Source: an uncultured Clostridia bacterium (lineage in GTDB: Bacteria; Bacillota; Clostridia; Christensenellales; Borkfalkiaceae). Taken from it: a DNA stretch of 40,391 bases. The stretch lies in the NCBI GenBank assembly GCA_947589385.1, contig CANPZW010000014.1, forward strand, positions 1 to 40,391, written 5' to 3'. Below are positions 24,363-32,003 of the stretch, in pieces; position 1 is the first letter of the stretch; each line of letters starts with the position of its first letter. The notes beneath the pieces were generated by a model. That model ran no database searches. It worked only from the letters and a program-made list of their open reading frames with translations, and was not told the DNA's origin. The position numbers and the translations under genes were made by a program.

Positions 24363-24408
24363 AAACGCCTTTCAAAATCCGTTAATAAGGGATTTTGAAA
24401 GGCGTTTT
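24363..24408. terminator. Long terminator hairpin at the end of the glutamate-fermentation cluster
   Basis: A perfect 19-bp stem AAAACGCCTTTCAAAATCC with its complement and an 8-base loop, ten bases after the stop of the last minus-strand gene. A/T-rich ends on both arms allow bidirectional function. Confidence 0.85.
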
Positions 24409-24418
24409 AATTCAGGTT

Positions 24419-24964
24419 TCACCCTTTGTTGCGCAGGTTTTCGGAAATGGGAAATGCGACGGCATACGCCTTTAAAAGCGCGGGCAGAATTAGCAACACC
24501 GTGACGAAAGCGCAGAGCGTCTGCGGTATCACGGCGGTAAGCGAGGCTACAAAATAAGCCTTTGCTGCCGCGAAATCGAAGCCGTAATAAAGCGGCGTAA
24601 TCACATTGTCGAGCAAGGTAAAAAACGCCGTAGATAAAACCGCCGCCGCAGTAATCAGGGCGTGCCGAGCCGTATTAAGCTTGTGTTTGAATTTCAAGCC
24701 GAGCGCCCCGAAAAAAAGCGCGAACAGGTTGTAATATACAAGATAAAGAATAAGGACGTTTACGAAAAAACCGAATATGAAACAGCGAAGAACGGAAAAC
24801 GCGGTTGCCGAAATTACACTTCTTCTGATTCCGAAATAGAACGAGAAACTTAAAAGCAGCACGGTCACCACCTCCACTCCCGAAATCCCGTTCAAAACGA
24901 ACTGCCCTCCTATTAGAAGGGCGGTAAACAGGCTTATTAACGCAATTTCCTTTGCCGCAGACAT
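24419..24964 (-). CDS. ECF transporter S component, probably for cobalamin/corrinoid
   Basis: A 181-residue integral membrane protein with about five or six hydrophobic segments and few charged residues. It has the ECF S-component layout: ALISLFTALLIGGQFVLNGISGVEVVTVLLL near the N-terminus, a conserved small-residue first helix, and the LDNVITPLYYGF loop before the last segments. The ATG shares one base with the DUF4430 stop codon (TGATG), so translation is coupled. The partner lipoprotein, the adjacent adenosyltransferase and the B12-dependent glutamate mutase upstream all point to a corrinoid substrate. The EcfA/EcfT module must be elsewhere. Specificity is inferred from context only. Confidence 0.7.
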   Translation of the reverse strand: MSAAKEIALISLFTALLIGGQFVLNGISGVEVVTVLLLSFSFYFGIRRSVISATAFSVLRCFIFGFFVNVLILYLVYYNLFALFFGALGLKFKHKLNTARHALITAAAVLSTAFFTLLDNVITPLYYGFDFAAAKAYFVASLTAVIPQTLCAFVTVLLILPALLKAYAVAFPISENLRNKG

Positions 24965-25368
24965 CAGAACTTCTGATACGCCCAAACGTACAGGCAGCCT
25001 TCTCTTACGGTCAATTCCGAAGCGCCCAAAACGGCAGAACCGTACGTTTTACCTTCATGCTCGAATGTACCCCATTCGTCGTTCGCGTTTTCTGCGTCGT
25101 CGGTATATAGCATCCAATAGCTGTTTAAAGCATTCGATTTACCGTTTATGGAGGTCATCATGCCGTCATTTATTTCGAAGGTCAGCCTGCCCTCGTCGCT
25201 AAGGCGCTCCATATATTCGAGAAGGGTCTTACCGACGTAAGATTTATCGGTTACTTTGATAAAAACAGTGTTTTCGTCCGCCTTTACGGGTTCACGGTCG
25301 CATGCGGCGGCAAAGATGCAGGCAAACGCCGCAAGGATTGTTAAGATGAATACAAGAAATTTTTTCAT
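24964..25368 (-). CDS. DUF4430 lipoprotein, likely corrinoid-binding
   Basis: A 134-residue lipoprotein: basic start, hydrophobic stretch and lipobox FAAAC (Cys23). The mature part matches DUF4430, a small domain related to the C-terminal domain of animal transcobalamin/intrinsic factor: DKSYVGKTLLEYMERL (about 42-57), MMTSINGKSNALNSYWMLYTDD (about 69-90) and the end VREGCLYVWAYQKF. The G-x-x-x-x-(S/N)-x-x-W-x-x-Y core that contacts the cobalamin in transcobalamin-type proteins is present. AGGAG precedes the ATG. It is translationally coupled to the ECF S component and lies 13 bases behind the adenosyltransferase. Predicted role: extracellular capture of B12 for the membrane S component. Confidence 0.8.
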   Translation of the reverse strand: MKKFLVFILTILAAFACIFAAACDREPVKADENTVFIKVTDKSYVGKTLLEYMERLSDEGRLTFEINDGMMTSINGKSNALNSYWMLYTDDAENANDEWGTFEHEGKTYGSAVLGASELTVREGCLYVWAYQKF

Positions 25369-25381
25369 TCGGATACTCCTT

Positions 25382-25855
25382 TTATTTTTCGTCGTATATG
25401 CGCGCTATCGCATAGAAAAGCGTGGAAAGCTTATTGAGATACTCGAAGATATATTCGCTGCCGCCGTACTTTTCATAAAGCCTTGCGTAGGCAAGTTCCG
25501 CACGGCGCGTTACTGTGCGCACTATGTGCACCTTAGCGCCCATAGGGGTTGTGCCCGGCAAAACAAAACTTGTGAAAGGACCGGCTTCCTCTTCGTACTT
25601 TTTTATGACTTCCAAAAGCTCTTCGAGGTGTTTTTCCCCTATATGCCCGTAGCCGCCCGCCACCTCTGCCATCATAGTGGATAACAGAGTGACTATCTTC
25701 CTCAACTCCATTTCCATATGAATGTCGTTGACGTGGTGCGTAAGCTCCATAATATAGGCGGACAGCTCATCTACTGCGCCGAAAAACGCAATACGTTCGT
25801 CGGTTTTTAAGGTTTTACCGCCGACCAAATCGGTTGAAAGAGGTTCTTTTTTCAA
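25382..25855 (-). CDS. PduO-type ATP:cob(I)alamin adenosyltransferase-like protein, N-terminus divergent
   Basis: A 157-residue helical-bundle protein of the PduO/MMAB family, which transfers the adenosyl group of ATP to cob(I)alamin. Present: FGAVDELSAYI (about 24-34), LPGTTPMGAKVHIVRTVTRRAE (about 99-120; the R-T-V-x-R-R-A-E helix holds the key arginines) and YLNKLSTLFYAIAR (about 139-152 with the conserved Asn). Missing: the N-terminal T-K-T-G-D-x-G-x-T ATP loop, which normally begins these proteins. Here the protein starts directly at KEPLSTDLVGGKTLK. The start is TTG with AAGGAG seven bases upstream, and an in-frame TAA two codons earlier rules out a longer N-terminus. It may use ATP differently or serve as a corrinoid chaperone. 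Confidence 0.8.
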   Translation of the reverse strand: MKKEPLSTDLVGGKTLKTDERIAFFGAVDELSAYIMELTHHVNDIHMEMELRKIVTLLSTMMAEVAGGYGHIGEKHLEELLEVIKKYEEEAGPFTSFVLPGTTPMGAKVHIVRTVTRRAELAYARLYEKYGGSEYIFEYLNKLSTLFYAIARIYDEK

Positions 25856-25867
25856 CGCTTATCTCCT

Positions 25868-26416
25868 TTAAGCCTTCCTGTACTTTTTAACGCCCTGCTC
25901 GAAGAGGTCGTTGCCCACGCTATCGTAAGTGACAATAGCGTAAAAATCCTCTACTTCAAGCCTATGAATAGCTTCCGCGCCGAGGTCCTCGTATGTCACG
26001 ACCTCGCACTTTTTGATTGTTTCGGATATGGAAGCTGCCGCGCCGCCTATCGCGGAAAGATAGACCGCCCCGTATTTTTGCAAAAGCTGTTTAAATTCCG
26101 CACTGCGCGAACCCTTGCCAACCATTACCTTCAAGCCCTGCTGCATAAGCGGTTCGGCATAGGGGTCCATTCTGTAACTCGAAGTGGGTCCGGCTGAGCC
26201 TATCGCTCTGCCCGGTTTTGCAGGAGTTGGACCTACATAATAGATTACAGAATTTTTAACGTCGATAGGAAGGGGCTCTCCCTTCTTCAAAAGTTCGCAA
26301 AGACGCTTATGCGCGGCGTCTCTGCCGGTATAAATCACGCCCGTAATATGCACGACGTCGCCTGCGCGTAATGAACGGACAAGCTTTTCGTCAACGGGGG
26401 TTGTCATTCTTATCAT
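25868..26416 (-). CDS. Class I fumarate hydratase beta-type subunit; probably mesaconate hydratase beta
   Basis: A 182-residue protein homologous to the C-terminal domain of class I fumarases (fumarase/L-tartrate dehydratase beta). It contains HITGVIYTGRDAAHKRL (about 23-39), YYVGPTPAKPGRAIGSAGPTSSYRMDPY (about 59-86), GKGSRS (about 99-104), YLSAIGGAAA and VEDFYAIVTYDSVGNDLF near the end. It forms an alpha/beta holoenzyme with the next gene. In two-subunit mesaconases of glutamate fermenters this type of enzyme hydrates mesaconate to (S)-citramalate, and the surrounding methylaspartate genes make that the likeliest substrate. Fumarate or tartrate activity cannot be excluded from sequence. AGGAG precedes the ATG. 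Confidence 0.88.
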   Translation of the reverse strand: MIRMTTPVDEKLVRSLRAGDVVHITGVIYTGRDAAHKRLCELLKKGEPLPIDVKNSVIYYVGPTPAKPGRAIGSAGPTSSYRMDPYAEPLMQQGLKVMVGKGSRSAEFKQLLQKYGAVYLSAIGGAAASISETIKKCEVVTYEDLGAEAIHRLEVEDFYAIVTYDSVGNDLFEQGVKKYRKA

Positions 26417-26427
26417 AATTTTTCTCC

Positions 26428-27267
26428 TTAAAGGGTACAGGTCTTATGCCGTGCCGCATGGCACTGAATATTTATTGCCACGGGCAGGCTTGCTATGTGG
26501 CAGGGATATGTGTTTACCTTTACGGCAAGGCAGGTTACCGTTCCGCCGAAACCCATAGGTCCGACGCCGAGCCTGTTGATTTCTTCCAAAAGTTCGTCTT
26601 CAAGCTTGCGCGCAATCGGGTCGGGCGAATGGTCGTCTATTTCCCTGAAAAGCGCTTCCTTTGCCATAAGCGCGCACTTTTCGAAGTTGCCGCCTATGCC
26701 CAGCCCCACTATTACGGGAGGACAGGGCTTGCCGCCGGCATTATATACCGTGTCCAGCACAAGCTTTTTTATTCCTTCCACGCCGTCCGCAGGAATAAGC
26801 ATTTTGACGACGCTCATATTTTCACTGCCGCCGCCCTTGGGGGCAACGTCGATGCGGAAAGAGTCGCCCGGGACGATTTTTACGTGGACTATCGCGGGAG
26901 TATTGTCCTTGGTGTTTACTCTGTCGAGAGGATGCCTTACCACGGATTTACGCAGATAGCCCTCTGTATAAGCCTGCCTTACGCCTTCGTTTACGGCTTC
27001 GTAGATATCGCCCTCGAAAACCACTTCCGAACCGATTGTAAGCATTACAACAGCAACGCCCGTATCCTGGCAGATTGGAAGGCGCTTGTCCCGCGCGAGT
27101 AAATCGTTTTCGACGATTTTCCCTATTACCTCCCGCCCGAGGGGCGATTCTTCCCGCTTTTCCGCCGATTTAAGCGTGCATAGGACGTTATCGGGGATAT
27201 TTTCGCAGGCGTCAATGAACATGTCCTTGATTTTTGCCGTTACTTCGGCAAGCTCTATTTTTCGCAT
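26428..27267 (-). CDS. Class I fumarate hydratase alpha-type subunit; probably mesaconate hydratase alpha
   Basis: A 279-residue [4Fe-4S] hydro-lyase subunit. Three Cys candidates for the cluster are visible: in LPICQDTGVAV (about 59-69), GGKPCPPVIVGLGIGGN (about 179-195) and the C-terminal GTVTCLAVKV (about 249-258). KGGGSENMSVVKML (about 134-147) is the family core. The beta gene follows after 11 bases. The start is the second of two nearby ATGs because the AGGAG would touch the first. Oxygen-sensitive dehydratases of this type in Clostridium tetanomorphum act as mesaconase, the step between methylaspartate ammonia-lyase and citramalate lyase. No other enzyme in the window could fill that step. 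Confidence 0.88.
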   Translation of the reverse strand: MRKIELAEVTAKIKDMFIDACENIPDNVLCTLKSAEKREESPLGREVIGKIVENDLLARDKRLPICQDTGVAVVMLTIGSEVVFEGDIYEAVNEGVRQAYTEGYLRKSVVRHPLDRVNTKDNTPAIVHVKIVPGDSFRIDVAPKGGGSENMSVVKMLIPADGVEGIKKLVLDTVYNAGGKPCPPVIVGLGIGGNFEKCALMAKEALFREIDDHSPDPIARKLEDELLEEINRLGVGPMGFGGTVTCLAVKVNTYPCHIASLPVAINIQCHAARHKTCTL

Positions 27268-27276
27268 ATGCATCTC

Positions 27277-28065
27277 CTATTCTATTTCGATATGCCGCAC
27301 GGGGGCGTGAGGACAGGAAAACCATTTCATCGTCTCCGCAGCCTTTATTACGCTGCCCGTCGTATATAATTCTACTTTGCCTTTACTGTTTACTGTATTT
27401 TCAAGGCGGTTTTCATTCAATACTTTTTCCAGCAATTCCGCGGCGGGCTGACCGCACGCCACGCATTTTACACCGCCGAGCGCCTTGGTTACCTGTGGTT
27501 CGAGCAGGGAAAAATGGGTGCATCCGTATATCAGCACGTCCATGCCCGCGTTTTCTATCTGCCGAAGCTTATTGCGGACTATATCTTCAACCGAAAGCCC
27601 GCAAAAGCCGCTTTCGAGAAGTTCCACGAACTCGCCACAGGCGAGGGGCACGGGAGTTATTCCCGATTTTTCCAAAAGTTTCTGGTATGCCCTGCTTTCG
27701 ATTGTCGCCGCCGTCGCAAGCACGGCGATTTTTTTGTTTTCCGTAAGCTGAACCGCCCTTTCGCAAGTCGGCTCTATCATTCCTATCACGGGCTTTGATG
27801 TTAGACTTTTAGCCCTTTCAATATGTACCGAAGCCGTATTGCAGGCAATCACCACCGCTTTCACGTTGCGCGCAAGCAAAAAAGAAGTTATGCTTTCCAC
27901 GCGCTCCGCGATTTCGCACGGCGATTTAGTGCCGTACGGACAACTGCCCTGGTCGGCAACATATATAAAATTTTCGTTAGGAAACTTTTTTATAAGCTGT
28001 TCCAGCACGGTAAGTCCGCCTATACCCGAGTCGAAAACGCCTATCGGCTGTTTCCTTTCGCACAT
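27277..28065 (-). CDS. murI: Glutamate racemase
   Basis: A 262-residue cofactor-independent racemase interconverting L- and D-glutamate. Both catalytic cysteines are present: Cys75 in VIACNTAS and Cys182 in YGCTHFSLL. The N-terminal IGVFDSGIGGLTVLEQL (about 8-24) and the DQGSCPYG loop (about 38-45) are family signatures. The start is placed at the ATG with AGAGGCG upstream, giving the usual length. A longer reading from a TTG would add 24 residues unlike the family. It lies nine bases before the mesaconase alpha gene, inside the fermentation cluster. Its ordinary role is D-glutamate for peptidoglycan, but here it may also bring D-glutamate into the methylaspartate pathway. A weak CATAAT -10 candidate lies about 80 bases upstream. 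Confidence 0.92.
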   Translation of the reverse strand: MCERKQPIGVFDSGIGGLTVLEQLIKKFPNENFIYVADQGSCPYGTKSPCEIAERVESITSFLLARNVKAVVIACNTASVHIERAKSLTSKPVIGMIEPTCERAVQLTENKKIAVLATAATIESRAYQKLLEKSGITPVPLACGEFVELLESGFCGLSVEDIVRNKLRQIENAGMDVLIYGCTHFSLLEPQVTKALGGVKCVACGQPAAELLEKVLNENRLENTVNSKGKVELYTTGSVIKAAETMKWFSCPHAPVRHIEIE

Positions 28066-28228
28066 ACCAAACGCCTCTGCATGCAAATTTGCAAAACGCA
28101 AACCGTACTTTCCTACGGAATTTACGCTTCTATGCAAACATATTATGCCGAGAACGCTTGTAAAATTGAATAACTTATTGGCGGACTTGCCGTCGCAAGC
28201 GTTAAAAATGTATAATCAGATTGAATAT

Positions 28229-29476
28229 TTATTCAAAATACCACAGTCTTTTCAGCTTTTTCACCATGACCGCGGCGGCAAGCACGTCGGCGCTGCCGCC
28301 TATGCTTATACCATTTTTGATACATTCCGAGTTTAACTCTTGAAGCCTCCTTTCGTCATTGACGTCAAGCTCGGATATCTTTTTTTTGAAATAGTAATAA
28401 TTTTCAAGATTGCCCGCACGTTTTAAAAGCACGGTATCCTCGATTCTGCCGACTGTATGGCAAAGCGCCGCCAGAAGGCTTTCAGACGAAAACGTGTCGT
28501 CAATCTCCTCCTCAGCCGCGCGGACGGCGGGAAACCCGTTTTCGGCATGTCCGCGCACCCCCGTTACTCTGTATTTTCCGTAAGCGCACCCGCCGAACGT
28601 TAGGTTTTCAAGTTTCAGTTCTTCCGTTATTCCGCGGCAAATCTCCTTAATTATCGAATATATATCGCACTTTCCGCTGTTTTTCAAGGCATAGCCTGCG
28701 GCGGCGAGAAGAAGCCCCGCGACAAATATAAAGCCCTTATATGTGTTTGTATGCACAGCGGCGAACATGGCGTTTTCGGCTTCGAGCCCTATGGGGCGAA
28801 GCTCTTTTAAAAGCCCGTCCGTTCTTTCCGAACCGAAACCTATCCAGAACAGCCGTACAAGGTTCGGAATTATGGCGTCCTGCGCCCTTTGCATTATTCC
28901 GTAATCGAGGTCGGGGTGCGAACCGTTTGAAGTCGGCGTCACAAGCCCGAACTTATTCTCCAAATCAAGCTCCGCCATAAGGCTTTCCTTGATTATTTCA
29001 GCCAACCGTGTGCCGAAATATGCGCGCACTTCGCCTTTCAGAGTATTTAAAAGTTCTTCGGCGGTATGAGTGCGCCGCCTTGCGCAGACGAACGCCGTAT
29101 TTCCGCAAATATAACACCTGCGCATATATCCGCGCGAAAGGCTGTGCGTACTGCCTTGCAAATAGACGTCGATATCAGTAAAACGACCCACGGGGTCGTT
29201 TTTTTCAAGCTCCACCGCCCTCTCTTTAAGATTTTCGCCCGATACGGAAAGTACCGCGCAATATCCGTCCGCGCCGTCGTAAAATTCCGCGCTTCCTTTG
29301 AACGCTTCAAGCGTTTTCATTACGAAATAGCGTACAATTAAAAAACTTTCGCCTATGCGCTTATCCGCCCCGGGAATGTTCGCCTTTACGGTTATCACGT
29401 CGCCACTTTGCGCAGCCCGCGCGACGAACCTGCCGCGCTTTTCGCGGTCGGCGAGAATCTCTTCCGAATTATACAT
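28229..29476 (-). CDS. citXG: CitXG: fused citrate lyase prosthetic-group synthesis and transfer protein
   Basis: A 415-residue fusion. The N-terminal part (about 1-165) is CitX-like, which attaches phosphoribosyl-dephospho-CoA to the acyl carrier subunit, with LQGSTHSLSRGYMRRCYICGN (about 106-126) as its conserved core. The C-terminal part (about 170-415) is CitG-like triphosphoribosyl-dephospho-CoA synthase: GLVTPTSNGSHPDLDYGIM (about 176-194), the HTNTYKG motif (about 242-248) and GGSADVLAAAVMV near the end. It makes and loads the unusual CoA-derived cofactor of citrate- and citramalate-type lyases. It overlaps citC by 8 bases. It is the last gene of the tightly packed lyase block. The next gene, murI, starts about 160 bases downstream. 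Confidence 0.93.
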   Translation of the reverse strand: MYNSEEILADREKRGRFVARAAQSGDVITVKANIPGADKRIGESFLIVRYFVMKTLEAFKGSAEFYDGADGYCAVLSVSGENLKERAVELEKNDPVGRFTDIDVYLQGSTHSLSRGYMRRCYICGNTAFVCARRRTHTAEELLNTLKGEVRAYFGTRLAEIIKESLMAELDLENKFGLVTPTSNGSHPDLDYGIMQRAQDAIIPNLVRLFWIGFGSERTDGLLKELRPIGLEAENAMFAAVHTNTYKGFIFVAGLLLAAAGYALKNSGKCDIYSIIKEICRGITEELKLENLTFGGCAYGKYRVTGVRGHAENGFPAVRAAEEEIDDTFSSESLLAALCHTVGRIEDTVLLKRAGNLENYYYFKKKISELDVNDERRLQELNSECIKNGISIGGSADVLAAAVMVKKLKRLWYFE

Positions 29477-30476
29477 TTTTATTTATAATCATACTTTTAA
29501 AGACGGCGTAGTTGCTGCGGGGTATAAATTTTAAAGCTTCCTCTGTTTTCCCTTCGGCGAGAAGGGAACGCACGGCGCTTGCGGAAATAACCTCGCCGTT
29601 TTCTTTAAAACGCGGAACGACTTCCAACTTGTCGCCCAAAATTCTGCCGAGAACTTCGTTATAAAGGCGCATATATCCGCTTGTTTCCTCGCCGACATAG
29701 CGTTTGACAATGCCGAGTTCGGGCATAAAATACTTCCTGAAAAGGAGAGCATCGTACTTCGCGTATTCCTCGGTAGTTTCGTCCAAAGTCTTTAAAAAAT
29801 AACCGGGGAAAGTCGCCTTCGATACGATATACATCGACGACGGGAGAACCAAGACGTTTGCGCGCGGCTTCAACGCAAGATACGCCATAGCGAATCTTTC
29901 CTTGAAAGAAAAAAGCGAGCCCTCTTCTTCCAGCACGAAAACCAACACGAATTTATGGCGGGCGGCGGCGTATTCCGCAAGCTTTAAATGCCCCTCCGTA
30001 AACGGATTTCCGTTTAAAACTATGCAAGCCGTATCGCTGTTTTCGCCAATACTATCTATCCCCAGGCTGAATTTCATTTGTACGCGCATCTGTCCGATTG
30101 CGTCGGAAATTCCGCCCTCGCCGCCTTCAAGCGCCGAAAATTTTTCGGTTTCGAGCAACAACCCGAATCCCAATGATTTGAAAACGCCGCAGTATTCAGG
30201 TTTGGTGAATACCCGATAATGATAAATTCTGTCGGCGTGCAGCCGTTTTATCATCTCGCTTACAAGCGTTACCGCAAGATTTTCACTGCGGTAGGCCTCG
30301 GCAATCGCAAGGCATTTGAGAATATACTTGCTTGCGGAAAGAGTGGCTATAACTTCGCCGTTCTCCTCCATATAAAGCGTGCGGTCGATATTATTTTCGT
30401 ATTTAAGCCCGAAACGCGAAAGAAATCTTTCGATTTGAAGTCTTTCGGCAGGTAAAACTACCTCCCTTACCGTCAT
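29469..30476 (-). CDS. citC: [Citrate (pro-3S)-lyase] ligase CitC; probably citramalate lyase ligase
   Basis: A 335-residue enzyme that acetylates the thiol of the lyase prosthetic group with acetate and ATP, switching the lyase on. An N-terminal GNAT-like domain (about 1-125; LAIAEAYRSENLAVTLVSEMI) precedes a nucleotidyltransferase domain with the TEGH form of the T/HxGH motif in LNGNPFTEGHLKLAEYA (about 174-190) and the ISASAVRSLL motif (about 299-308), equivalent to the I-S-S-T-x-(V/I)-R signature. It overlaps citF by 4 bases and citXG by 8. In citramalate lyase systems an equivalent ligase performs the same activation. Confidence 0.93.
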   Translation of the reverse strand: MTVREVVLPAERLQIERFLSRFGLKYENNIDRTLYMEENGEVIATLSASKYILKCLAIAEAYRSENLAVTLVSEMIKRLHADRIYHYRVFTKPEYCGVFKSLGFGLLLETEKFSALEGGEGGISDAIGQMRVQMKFSLGIDSIGENSDTACIVLNGNPFTEGHLKLAEYAAARHKFVLVFVLEEEGSLFSFKERFAMAYLALKPRANVLVLPSSMYIVSKATFPGYFLKTLDETTEEYAKYDALLFRKYFMPELGIVKRYVGEETSGYMRLYNEVLGRILGDKLEVVPRFKENGEVISASAVRSLLAEGKTEEALKFIPRSNYAVFKSMIINKNV

Positions 30477-31993
30477 TTCCCTTCTTCCCGAATTTTATAA
30501 ATTGTATCTATTACTGTTCCGTCCCTGTAAACCACTACGCCGACGGGCTTATCGGATTGCTTTAATTTTTCGGGCACGCCCGTGATTTTGTGGGCGGCTT
30601 CGAGGAGTTTTTCTATGGGAACGATGGGAAGCTTACTGCCCTTCACCCTTTCAAGCAAATCTTGCCTGCGGGGGTTTATCGCTATTCCGCGCTCGGTAAC
30701 GAGGACATCCACGTCCTCGCCGGGAGTGGTGACGGTAGTCACCTTTTCCTTTATTATGGGCAGGCGGGATTTTACGAGGTTTGTGGTAATTACCGTGACC
30801 TTCGCGCCGTGCGCCGTATCGCTGTGACCGCCCGAACCACCCATTATCATTCCGTGGGAATCGGTGGTGACGTTGACGTTGAAATCGAGGTCGATTTCGG
30901 TCGCGCCGAGAATTACAAAGTCAAGCTTATCGACGACGTTGTCGTCGTAAGGGTTGGCATAGCGCGAACCGCTCATAGCGTGGTGCGCGGAATTTTTGCC
31001 TATGGACTGCACGGCTTTCAAGTCGAAACATTGAACGTCGTAAAGTTCCTTAAACAGCCCTTCTTCAAGCATATCGGTAAAATACCCCGTAATTCCGCCC
31101 GAAGCAAAGCTACCTTTAATTCCCTTTTCCAGCATGCGGTTGCGTACGTAATACGCCACGGCAAGGCTTGTGCCGCCCGCGCCCGTCTGCATGGAAAGCC
31201 CCTCTTCTATAAGCCCCAGCTCTTCCAAAAGCTTTACGGTATTCCTTGCGATTTTCAGCCCGACGGGGTCTTTTGTGATTTTGGTCGTGCCCGAAACTAT
31301 GCCTTTCGGGTCGCCTATCGCGTCAACTTTCAAAACGTAATCCACGTACTTGCCGTCAAGCTGGGGATTTTCGGCTTTATCTATCAGAGTATCTGTTACG
31401 AAAACCACCTTATCGGCATATTTCAAATCGCTTTCGGCATAGCCGAGACTTCCGCATGCGCTGTCGCCGACGGTTCCCGTGCCGTTGCCGTCCTTATCGA
31501 CTGCGGGAACGGCAAGAATCGCCACGTCTATATGCAGAGCGCCCGACTCGATTGCCATTGGACGCCCGCCGTGGGTGTGCATTACGCACATTCCTTTAAG
31601 CTTACCGCGGCTTATAGCCTCCGCCACCGGCCCGTTTACATAATCCGTATAAATTTCCGTAACGTTGCCGTTTTCAATCAGCTCGGCAAGAATCCTGTTG
31701 TTGGGGAAAATCGAGCTGGGCGCAAGCTTTATGTTTTTAAGGTTGCGGCGTTTTATTTCCTCCGCAACCATATTCAAAACGAAATCGCCGTTGCGCAGGT
31801 GGTGGTGAAAGGAAAGAGTCATCCCGTCCTTTATGCCCAGCCTGTCGAACATCTGCGAAATGCTTGAAAGCTTTTCAAAACCGCGCGAGGTCTTTTTTTC
31901 TTGTATAATTATGCGTTTTTTGTCTTTATAAGCGCCGCTTCCCGCAAAGGGCTCATAGCCTTCGGGAACAAAGCGGCCGAGAACGTTTTTCAT
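30473..31993 (-). CDS. citF: Citrate lyase alpha-type subunit CitF; probably citramalate lyase alpha (acyl transferase)
   Basis: A 506-residue CoA-transferase-like subunit that exchanges the acetyl group on the carrier protein for the substrate (citrate or citramalate), releasing acetate. It shows TLSFHHHLRNGDFVLN (about 59-74), HTHGGRPMAIESG (about 139-151), the glycine-rich MQTGAGGTSLAVA (about 267-279) and MGGSGGHSDTAHGAKVT near residue 390-406, all typical of CitF. Length is normal (about 500-515). GGTGG precedes the ATG. It starts ten bases after citE and overlaps citC. No citrate carrier or oxaloacetate decarboxylase is near, while the methylaspartate genes are, so citramalate is the likelier substrate. 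Confidence 0.93.
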   Translation of the reverse strand: MKNVLGRFVPEGYEPFAGSGAYKDKKRIIIQEKKTSRGFEKLSSISQMFDRLGIKDGMTLSFHHHLRNGDFVLNMVAEEIKRRNLKNIKLAPSSIFPNNRILAELIENGNVTEIYTDYVNGPVAEAISRGKLKGMCVMHTHGGRPMAIESGALHIDVAILAVPAVDKDGNGTGTVGDSACGSLGYAESDLKYADKVVFVTDTLIDKAENPQLDGKYVDYVLKVDAIGDPKGIVSGTTKITKDPVGLKIARNTVKLLEELGLIEEGLSMQTGAGGTSLAVAYYVRNRMLEKGIKGSFASGGITGYFTDMLEEGLFKELYDVQCFDLKAVQSIGKNSAHHAMSGSRYANPYDDNVVDKLDFVILGATEIDLDFNVNVTTDSHGMIMGGSGGHSDTAHGAKVTVITTNLVKSRLPIIKEKVTTVTTPGEDVDVLVTERGIAINPRRQDLLERVKGSKLPIVPIEKLLEAAHKITGVPEKLKQSDKPVGVVVYRDGTVIDTIYKIREEGK

Positions 31994-32003
31994 TTTGCGC
32001 CAC

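Noticed and set aside
28153-28203. AACGCTTG/CAAGCGTT pairing between murI and citXG as a terminator or attenuator
   Set aside because: Only eight base pairs with about 35 bases between them and no T-run. Too weak to call.
30590-31867. A 425-codon open frame on the plus strand opposite citF
   Set aside because: It is antisense to a complete, conserved citF and shows no start signal or family similarity.
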